From the NCBI GenBank assembly GCA_036897485.1, contig JAYMTF010000818.1, forward strand, positions 1-29,680: 29,680 nucleotides of DNA. The letters run 5' to 3'. The number at the start of each line of letters is the position of its first letter. Position 1 is the first letter of the stretch. This DNA comes from Pelargonium nanum. Lineage: Eukaryota; Streptophyta; Magnoliopsida; Geraniales; Geraniaceae. The notes beneath the pieces were generated by a model that did no database searches, was not told the DNA's origin, and was given only the letters and a program-made list of their open reading frames with translations. Below are positions 21,453 through 29,680 of this stretch, piece by piece. The translations under genes and the position numbers were made by a program.

Positions 21453-24185
21453 TCATTCATCGCCATCATTTCCCACCTTGATTTCCAAAAGCCGCTCGAC
21501 TGGTTGCCTACAGATGGGGCATCGGTTGGTCTGAAATCTCAAGATATTGGCACAGTCACGGCACATGCACTGCTCTAATGGACAAACAAAGCAAATGTTA
21601 GCCCAGCATCAAGTAAAACCTTGTGCATACTCAAGTCTTACAAGACTGAATAAATTCATAATTACATAAGTACAATGATTTAGATCATACAACATTAACA
21701 ATTAGCTACACTGTCCCCCATGGGATGACTCAATGGTCGAGATAGACATTGAGGTCGTGGGTTTGAATCGCATTGAGTCGGGTGGGGTTTTGGGTTAAAA
21801 GGGGAGAGTTGTCCCCTGTTTTGTAGCTCAACTGATAAAAAAACTAATTAGCTACACTAGTCCTTTAACAAAACTCCTCGGGATTAGCTACACTTCCCAT
21901 CAGCCCTACCATCATCCCATTACATGTATATTACTTGTGCACAAACACTTCTAGATGTGTGATAGTTTTCAATTACGTGCTCGTATAAGAATGTGCACAT
22001 GTGAACAAATGAAGGATTGTTCAAATTCTAGTTTGCAAAGTAAACAGAGCAAATATGAATATGTTGATCTTGAGAAAGCTTTCAGGTCATGAAACATATT
22101 AGGTGCTGCAGATAACAAAAAGATAGGTTGTTTGTTTAGTTTTCAAATCTATCAGGTAATCAGCTGGACAGCTCACTATCTCCTCAGACAAGTTGGCGTA
22201 ATAACAAAAGAAAGAAGAGATTATAAATACCATGTGCCGACAAGGGAGGGCAGTAACGTCTCGAGGTTCAGACAAGCAGATGACACAATCCTTGCCAGAA
22301 TCGTTACTATCAATATCCTCATTAACTGCATTTCCAATTCCATAAATTTCCTGCAGCTCGTACCTATTTCCATTCACCCATAGGATTTGTTTCATCACCC
22401 GGACCTTATAATAATTTCTGTCTTTCACAAAAACAGCCTGGGTGATCTGCAAATTTGCACCTGCATTTACATTTGAATTACTATCGTTCCATCCGAGTGC
22501 CTCAGCCTTCACAACAAGAGGATAAACTTCTTGAGCTCCATCTTTCATAGCCTCCATCTCTTCCAAAATTGAGAAGTCAATTCCAGTCCCAGAAGGCTGT
22601 CTAAATTTCTGATCAAGTCCTTGTTCAAATGAAACTGTGACTGGCTTGAACTGCTTTTTCTTGGTTGCTATCAGGTTATGGTCGGCACCTTCTTTGGCAA
22701 AAAACATTATTGTGATTCTGTTCCGGAGACAGAAATCATCACCAAAAAACAAATTCGTTAAAAATGAGATTTGGTTGGTGATAATAGTGTACTGCCTAAC
22801 TGCCTAACCATTATACATTAAAGAACGTACACATGACATGAATACTCGGCAAAGAAAAGGTCATGTTCTATGCTCTGTGGAGCAATACATCTGTGCATTA
22901 AGACGACAATCATTTGTATACAAGGAAACTAAGTAAATGACTTCTTCAGTCCCTAGTGAATTCACCCAAACAAACATGTCCCGACACATTAGAAAAGAGA
23001 GATCCTATAAGTAGAACAAAACAGGAATCTAATTGCTCCAACAGAAGGCAATTTTTTTTTTACAATATTGCAGACTGAATTGTCAATTTCACTAGGACGA
23101 AAAAGGTCAAAGAAACATACGGGAAAAAAATATCAAGACATCACAAAACGGATTAGTCTAAACCATAATTTGGTAAAAACTGAAGCATCCTTCCATGCGA
23201 CCCCATTGTTGGTGCTGGGCTCCCCAACTTAGGGAGAAGAGCCACGTCACTGAAGCCCAATGCGTGTTAAACACACCAAGGCAAAATCTCATGACAAACC
23301 ACTGTAAAGGAAGCATCAGAGGGAGATCAGATGGAGGTAATGGCAAGTACTCTAAGAATATCATTGCCCACGGAGATCTAACTTAAGCATCGAAGAGGCT
23401 TCCTACGATTTAGGAACCAAAGGAGAATACGAGTAAGTTCTCAAAGTACCCGGAAGAGGAGTATTGGAGTAACACCCATATCAGATGTATACTACCTCCA
23501 TCATCAAAGTCAACAACCAAAAAAAAAATTGACATTAAAGCAATAAAATACCATACATTTCCCTCTCCATGAATGTACACATTCTTTATTGGTTAGAACC
23601 GTGGGTTAAGGTGACAATTTTTTTACATAAACCATTTGGGACAGATGAGTAGCAAATTCTCACATTAAATGCAATTTGATAAGGAAAATAAAAGAACCCT
23701 TTTTTAGTATGAATATGACAAACCCAATTCCACATTAACACGATAAAAAACAAACCTTGTTCACATAAACATAAGCACAACAAAAATCAACATTTTTACC
23801 TTCCGGGTACAGCGGCATCAAAGGTGAAGGCAACGAGGAACTTTCCTGGATTCTCCTCATCCGCCTCGACTCGCAGACTGTCCTTCTTGAGATTCACATC
23901 ATTCCTGACAGTAACCGCCTTCTGGTGATCGACGAACGGCGCCGCCACAGAATTATGACATTGCCCACGAACCCAATTCGTTTGGACGCCGTTGGGGAAA
24001 CCGTACGGACCCGGAAGCGGCGGAGGCGGGTAGTAACCCGGGTACTGGTAGTACGGTGGCGCGTTGGGGTTCGGGAATTGAGATGGGAATGCGTTTCTGG
24101 TTCTACCCTGATGGGGAAGCTGATTCGGTATCAGCGGGTGGCTTCTCCGATGGCCACCGGCGTTGCTGCTACGAGCATTACCCAT
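21453..24185 (-). CDS. LOG2/LUL-type RING-HC E3 ubiquitin ligase with N-myristoylation signal
   Basis: Three exons: 24185-23800, 22717-22231, 21569-21453; GT-AG introns, 990 nt, 329 aa. The protein starts MGNARSS, a good N-myristoylation signal, then a Pro/Tyr-rich stretch ([20 protein letters not shown]). The central conserved domain of this family (DAR2-like) spans about residues 80-270: [42 protein letters not shown] and [20 protein letters not shown]. The C3HC4 RING follows: [51 protein letters not shown]. In Arabidopsis, LOG2 and its LUL paralogues have this layout and sit at membranes, where LOG2 acts with GDU1 in amino-acid export control (family knowledge). Which paralogue this is cannot be told here. 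Intron 1 is 1.08 kb. Intron 2 contains the SINE-like insertion. Confidence 0.93.
21713..21845 (+). mobile_element. tRNA-derived SINE-like element with 13-bp target duplication, in an intron
   Basis: 133 bp. It has an A-box-like TGACTCAATGG near its head and a B-box-like GGTTTGAATCG about 40 bases on, the internal RNA polymerase III promoter layout of tRNA-derived SINEs. The body contains GGTGGGGTTTTGGGTTAAAA. The tail is GTAGCTCAACTGATAAAAAA. The copy is flanked by a perfect 13-base direct repeat, aattagctacact, at 21700-21712 and 21846-21858. The word attagctacact occurs a third time at 21883-21894, so a longer, more complex insertion is also possible. It lies in intron 2 of the LUL-type RING gene, in the orientation opposite to that gene. 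Confidence 0.72.
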
Positions 24186-24420
24186 TTTTTATTTTTCAAC
24201 CTCCGCGCACAATGTGTCAGATTTTCGGATAAGAAATTGAAATTGTGTTGATTTATTGAAAATTGAGAAATGGGAATGGAAAACAGGGAGGCGATGGAAT
24301 GGAAAAGGGTGGTCGGAGAGGAGAAACAAAGATGTGATCGTCCGTCCAGTTTCACCAAACCACCGCCACCTCCACCCAAAGCCAGGAACCCAGTTTTGAT
24401 TACCCAACGACTTCTTTACA

Positions 24421-24427
24421 ATTTATA
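24421..24427 (-). promoter_or_regulatory. TATA box of the LUL-type RING gene
   Basis: On the minus strand GTATAAATTG lies about 235 bases upstream of the ATG at 24185, which would place the start near 24390 and give a leader of about 200 bases. The leader is rich in short pyrimidine tracts. The plus-strand frame 24270-24524 and the minus-strand frames 24131-24407 over this region look like shadows. Confidence 0.5.
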
Positions 24428-25948
24428 CTCTCCTGCCACGTCATCATCTACAAATTTGCATGGATTTTTGTTGTTTCTCGGTGTGAAAATAGATTTCTTT
24501 TACAAAATTAGAAAGTGGCCTTAAGCCAACGACTATTTTTTTTTTTCATTGATGAACGAAAAAAATTACTCCATAATATTTGTTGTAATGCATTATGCAT
24601 TGGGTTAATATAAGTTGGCGCAACTAATATAATGTTTGAAATATGTTTTTGATGGTTTTTAAGTATTAATAGGTTGGTTTATCACATATCTTCAATAAAA
24701 TATTTTGATGGCTTAGGGTGCACATATTGTGATTATGTTTAGTTCTCACATGCCACGTGGTGAGTTAATGTATATTACCCTTTCTTCTACAATTCTATTA
24801 AAATATTGACATATATGATATGCACAATCTATATTTAAATAATCTTACACAAAAAACATTATTGAGTGTACATGTTTTTCACAGGCAAACACCCTAACAT
24901 AACAGGAGAGTAAGTCTATAGTGAGTGCTAATTGATTTATAAGCTTATAATAATATGTCTTGATTATCCAGATTTAATATAAGTATATTGATTCTACTAA
25001 AAAATGACAAGTCATCATAAAGTATAACGACGTGGTACCTTAACGTCATGCCATTCCCATCATACGAGTCGAAGCCCCCCTTCCCCCGCAGACTTGCTCT
25101 CGAATCGCGTGTACCCGAATTTGCTCATGAATTGCGTGCCTACCCTCGTGAACCCACTTTCGAAGATTGCTCGAATCTTGAAGTTTACAGCTACAAATGC
25201 CGCCCATCATGCCTCTTTTATAGCACAAACGTTTTGTTGCAAATAGTTTAAGACGTTGGGCAACGCTCCGTCGTCACAAGCGGGAGTTAATGAAAAATAG
25301 CTCGTCGCGACGAAGCATGATGTTTTTGCCTTGCACGTCGTTCAATCGTTTCATCATTAATTCATTTAGTCACTTCCAAGACTCCAAGGAAGCCCGCAAC
25401 ACTTAGCCAACATAAGAGACTCTTAATTTTCCTTTTCAAGTCACTCCAAGGTCCTCGCCTCGATAGGTTACCTCGAAGACTCCACACCTCATCAGATTTC
25501 CATCAATACATTCTACTCCACTCGATCGTATGAACATTATCTGAAAAAGTAAAGGTTCTTAGATACTTTGGTTCTTCGCGTGCAAGAACTTTTGAACTTG
25601 CCCTACACCCACAAACGATGTGCCGAAAAGTTAGAGCCGAACCCACTAGTGGGCCCCGGAGCGATCCCATGCATTGTAGAAATATTTTGATATGTATAGC
25701 CATTTGCTCTAGGAATACATTAGTTTCGAGTGTATAGTATATACTATGTAGGGTTTACATGCTATTATCAACAACAAAAAAAAAAAAAAAAAAAATTAAA
25801 AAAAAAAAAAGGTGGTCAGGCTCACAATTTACGAGCGCCAGCCAGAGAAACGAAAGGTCTGAGTGGTTCCATTCCATCACACCTCATAGTGCAAATTTCG
25901 CGGTCATCTCATCACTCACCAATTCGCTAGCGAGCTGCGCCGACCAAT
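24428..25948. other. Intergenic region between the LUL-type gene and PDX2 (divergent promoters)
   Basis: The two genes point away from each other, so both promoters lie here. A G-box core CACGTG is at 24754-24759. From about 25040 to 25710 the DNA is noticeably richer in C and CG words than its surroundings and lacks a credible gene; it may be an old repeat (see findings). A short palindrome, atagtatatactat, is at 25735-25748. The stretch 25800-25948 should be the PDX2 leader. Confidence 0.45.
25770..25812. repeat. Poly-A simple repeat
   Basis: Two A-runs (about 20 and 13 bases) separated by tt lie about 140 bases upstream of the PDX2 start codon. It is a low-complexity tract; the plus-strand Lys-rich frames through it (25730-25930, 25759-26154) are artefacts of it. 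Confidence 0.85.
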
Positions 25949-28789
25949 ATGGCCGTCGGCGTCCTCGCTTTACAGGGATCTTTCAACGAACACATAGCAG
26001 GCACCTCCTCACGCCCACACTCTATTTTGAATTTGTTGCACACTACGTGCTCGACGATTTGATTTCATCTTTTTTCTCTGTGATTTGGCAGCGCTCAGGA
26101 GGCTGGGAGTCAAGGGCGTCGAGATTCGGAAGCCAGAGCAGCTCGATAACGTGACCTCGCTTATCATTCCCGGAGGAGAGAGCACCACCATGGCCAAGCT
26201 CGCCGAATGCTACAACCTGGTCCTTTCTCGCAACTCTTCTATTCGTATATACATGTTAACTGATAGAGAGCAAATGGTAGATATTGACTTAGGATTCGAG
26301 GGGCGTTTTGGGGTCATTGGGTGAATTGGGTATGGCTTGCTTTGTGCTAATTTTGCAGAAAAAATGAAACTTGATTTCGCTTAGCCTCTGTTTGGGTTGT
26401 TCCAGAAATGGCCAGATGAACTTAGCTAAGTGATTGTATTATTACCATGGTTTGATTATGATGAAAATCAGGCTCAATTATAACTCTTTTTCAATTATCA
26501 TTTCAGTACCAAATTTGGCTTATTCTGTTTTTTTCTTCTTCAATTGATTTGCAGTTTCCTGCTTTGCGGGATTTTGTGAAAATGGGAAAGCCTGTTTGGG
26601 GGACCTGTGCAGGTCTTATCTTCCTGGCAAACAAAGCAATTGGTGGGTTTTTAAATTGGCTTGTGTCTATTGTTTCCGTTTTCCTCTTCTTTTTTTGCTT
26701 CTTCAATTCAATTGAAGAAATAAGAGCACCTCAAAACCATTATGATTTTAGAATGTCTGCTATGTGATTTCCCGCAGGACAGAAAACTGGAGGACAGGAG
26801 TTAATTGGGGGCCTAAATTGTACAGTCCACAGAAATTTCTTTGGCAGTCAGGTAGCTTTGAGTTGATTGTACTCATCAAGTTAGTTAAACCATGCAATAG
26901 TTAAAAACGATAACATGGCGACTGGTGTTGTTTGGCTGAGTTAGTCTCTGGCATCTAGATGGAAAACAGAAGTGCTGAATTTGGTGATTGTGGGACATTT
27001 GTATCAATTTCCATGTGGTCAGCGTCTGCTTAATGTTTTCATAACCTTGTATCACCCTAGGATCAACTTTAGGATCTCATGAAATTTTGCAATTTGGATA
27101 TTTAAATTTCAGTGATCACGATCATGTTAAGAGAGATAAACATGTATATGGATATGAGTTTGGCAAAACTCAGAATGACTTTCTGAAAAATGTTGCGGTG
27201 CTTGATTATTTGTTCAGTAATCCAACTTCATGAATAACCTTATATTATACCCTTATAGATTCACTGAGTTTATATTAATTTATTGACCAAGATATTTTGT
27301 ATAAAGAAATTTTGAGATCATTTACTGAGTTGGTGAAACAAAAGACCATATTTATTTTAATTTATTTGGTAATTGACCAAAATATAAAACAGAACTGTGA
27401 TTAGGAGGCTCTCACTACCGTTTTTTCTAAAGTGATACTAGTTATTTATTAGTGTAAACATTAACAACAAAATTTTGGTTTATGTTGACAAAATCTCATT
27501 TATTCAGATTCAAAGCTTTGAGGCAGATATACTGGTGCCAGAGCTTGCATCTAAGGAAGGCGGTCCTCCAACTTTTCCTGGAGTTTTCATTCGTGCTCCT
27601 GCAATCCTTGAAACGGGGCCAGAAGTTGAAGTTCTGGCTGATTATTCTGTACCATATAACAAGGAGTTTGATTTAAATTCAGCTGTGGATAGCCAAGAGG
27701 TATGCTATTTGTTCTTTCTTGTTTCTTCAAATGATGTTTTTGACCTGGAATATTTTTAATTAAAAATTCGCTATTCAATACAAGCCTCTTGAATGTTATT
27801 GGTCCATTATTGCCTTTGTTGCTTATTAATGAGGTCATATTTGATGACCATGCATGTATTTGGTTGTTTCCTAGCAACTTCATTTTTCAGTACTTTTGTG
27901 ATCCTCTCAGCAAACTAAATTCTTTCTGTTAATGCTAATTATTTATTTAGGAACTCAGTATTATAATCATTTAAGTGGTTAATATCGTCACCTGTATCTC
28001 ACACAAGAGCCCAACATCCCTTCAATGTTGGATTTTGATCAATAGTCTTAGAGATTTAAGTGTCATCTTGGTGCATTTTGTCTTGTGATGCATCATATTT
28101 CATAGGTTTCATTGTAGGGTATTTTTCGAACATTTTGTTACACTTTGTTACTTACAAAGTAGTATAGTAAGTTGGAGGTTGAGGGCATTTGTGACTCATT
28201 TTTTGCATGTCAATCTCCGTTGAGTGTTTCATGTATGACATTTGCAGTTTTTTTGAAGTTCGTGATGTACCAGACAATTCTGGGAAACTACTGGACAGGA
28301 TGGTCCACAGTAGTCATAGTTGTAGTTTTTGTGGCATTATTTTCTTATAGATTTCCTAAAGGAGACTGTTTTTGGGCGCAACCTTCAGCAGATGTCTGGA
28401 TTGGAAAAGACTAATGTATTTTGATTTTCAGTAATAAGTAGATTAACTGATTGATGTCCTTTTTTACGGCATTCTTAATTTACCCGTGGATATTCTAGGA
28501 GAACGCTGGTTCTGAAATGAAAGTTATTGTGGCTGTGAAGCAAGGAAACTTGTTAGCAACTGCTTTCCACCCTGAACTGACGTCAGACACTCGCTGGTAT
28601 TTATATTATACATTGGCTTATAATCTAAGTATAATGTTGTATGAGGTTCTAAACATTTACTTGTGCAGGCATAGTTACTTTCTGAAGATGGCAACTGAGT
28701 TTGAAGAGGGAGGAACGCCGAGCAGCGTCATTGCAATTGATCTGAGTTTCAATGAACAATCAGGAAAGGATCTTCCTCTACTATTGTGA
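25949..28789 (+). CDS. PDX2: Pyridoxal 5'-phosphate synthase glutaminase subunit (vitamin B6 biosynthesis)
   Basis: Hydrolyses glutamine and passes ammonia to PDX1, which builds PLP; the complex acts in the cytosol. Seven exons: 25949-26000, 26092-26219, 26555-26642, 26778-26851, 27508-27699, 28499-28596, 28669-28789; 753 nt, 250 aa (plant PDX2 is about 255). Motifs in order: [56 protein letters not shown] with nucleophile Cys78, [20 protein letters not shown], and [15 protein letters not shown] with His202 and Glu204 completing the triad. The start is fixed by the family N-terminus and a good context (ACCAATATGG). Intron 1 begins with GC (GCAG|GCACCT), the only way I see to join the exons in frame; all others are GT-AG. 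The C-terminal tail after the catalytic Glu is variable in plants and ends GKDLPLLL here. The gene looks intact. Confidence 0.96.
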
Positions 28790-29680
28790 CATTCACATAG
28801 ATAGGTCTGAAAGTTGATTCTTCGTTATAATAATTTATAGTTAAGTTGCAACTGAAATATATTAGTACCCTTGTTCTTGTTTCCTGTCACTTTTGATTAT
28901 TATTTTTCCAAACAGAACAACTGCTACATATTGATGGCATTATCTACACCATAATTTACCAGCTTATATGTTTTTTGGTTCGGTATTGGAGACAAGAACT
29001 TTTAAGAACTATTACATTTTGTACACTGAACCTTAAAGAATGCTAATAGAAGTAGTGGTGTTATATTTTGTGTAAATAATCAACTGGTTGTGCTGTTACT
29101 TTGTGGTCAGACATGTTTATTGGTTTATGTAGGTAATGTTGGATCCGAAGCATTATATTTAAATAGGGTTTCATTGAATCACATGAAATCTGCGTAAGCA
29201 AAACGTTAGCGAGTGGTTTACTGGTATATTATACTAATTAATAGTGACCCCTATGGCTATGGCTGAAGAAAACGCGAAGAGTGTAGGGGTCGCAAACTGG
29301 TTATTTAGTGAATTGGCTCGACCAGTTGACCTGGGCTTGTATCTTTAAATGCAGATCATCTGTTACTTAAGAAATAAGCTACTATTATAGTTGAGTCTTA
29401 TCTGGTGTTTGCTTCACTCTCCTTGGGAAGAGAGGCTCTTATTTTATTTACCAAGATTCATTCTTGGTTAATTCAGGAACTCGTGTCTTTATCTATTAGG
29501 GCAGTGCATCTTGGTTTCAAGAAATCTTTAATGCTCACGAAGTTTTTGTAGATACTCTTGGTACAACAGATCTTACATGTTGACTGGTTTAGGCCCTGTT
29601 TGTTAACTCTACTTCTTCTCCTTTTGCCTCCTATAGAGCCTCCATAAAGGATAAAGAGAGATTTTTTGTGTTTGTTAAAC
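28790..29680. other. PDX2 3'UTR and downstream intergenic DNA
   Basis: AT-rich. The first 200-300 bases are probably the PDX2 3'UTR. No further gene, RNA or conserved protein fragment is visible before the window ends. A MITE-like terminus begins near 29593 (separate entry). Confidence 0.5.
29593..29680 (+). mobile_element. Left end of a possible Tourist-like MITE, cut by the window edge
   Basis: GGCCCTGTTTGTTAACTCTA preceded by TTA (about 29590-29592) resembles Tourist-type termini and the AACTCTA sub-terminal word seen in the MITE at 20487-20779. The other end is outside the window or is the gtttgttaaac at the very edge, so neither the family nor the length can be settled. Confidence 0.35.

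Noticed and set aside
25759-26154. Plus-strand Lys-rich frame of 131 codons overlapping the PDX2 start
   Set aside because: It runs through the poly-A tract and is out of frame with the clear PDX2 exons.
26377-26480. gcctctgtttgggttg in PDX2 intron 2, considered as a MITE end
   Set aside because: No inverted partner or flanking duplication was found in the intron.

Overview
The window is nuclear DNA from a flowering plant, very probably a eudicot. The genes are split by many short, AT-rich GT-AG introns. Two proteins are plastid or plant-type versions of universal enzymes. The intergenic DNA is AT-rich and carries small plant-style transposon relics (a tRNA-like SINE and a Tourist-like MITE). 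Seven protein genes could be rebuilt exon by exon. In the six multi-exon or long genes the coding lengths close in frame: 740, 229, 160, 494, 329 and 250 aa. The seventh is a 164-aa single-exon gene.

Layout: (1) 449-943 (+), a membrane-anchored arabinogalactan-type cell-wall protein. (2) 2114-7291 (-), plastid 4-hydroxy-3-methylbut-2-enyl diphosphate synthase (HDS/IspG), 19 coding exons, probably with one extra 5'UTR exon near 7779-7900. (3) 9511-11521 (-), a TsaC/YrdC-type threonylcarbamoyl-AMP synthase, 4 exons. (4) 12290-12772 (-), an intronless SKP1-like gene. (5) 14136-17247 (-), a RING-CH (MARCH-like) membrane E3 ligase, 8 exons. (6) 21453-24185 (-), a LUL/LOG2-type RING E3 ligase with an N-myristoylation signal, 3 exons. 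(7) 25949-28789 (+), PDX2, the glutaminase subunit of pyridoxal phosphate synthase, 7 exons. Between them lie AT-rich spacers of 0.5 to 4.2 kb.

The genes do not form an operon or an obvious pathway cluster. They are housekeeping and signalling genes: MEP isoprenoid synthesis, tRNA t6A modification, SCF ubiquitin ligase, two RING ligases and vitamin B6 synthesis. From memory, Arabidopsis homologues of HDS, YrdC, the RING-CH protein and PDX2 lie close together on chromosome 5 (At5g60600, At5g60590, At5g60580, At5g60540), so the window looks like a conserved syntenic block. I could not check this here.

I did not find a convincing new biological system. The points most worth a second look are: a perfect 30-bp inverted repeat with a 10-nt loop at 13493-13562; two introns with GC donors (RING-CH intron 4, PDX2 intron 1); a SINE-like insertion with a 13-bp target duplication inside a RING gene intron and a shorter relative elsewhere; a Tourist-like MITE; two recent tandem duplications within HDS introns; an old tandem duplication at about 17.59-18.31 kb; and a leader of the YrdC gene that reads like an organelle presequence in the wrong frame.
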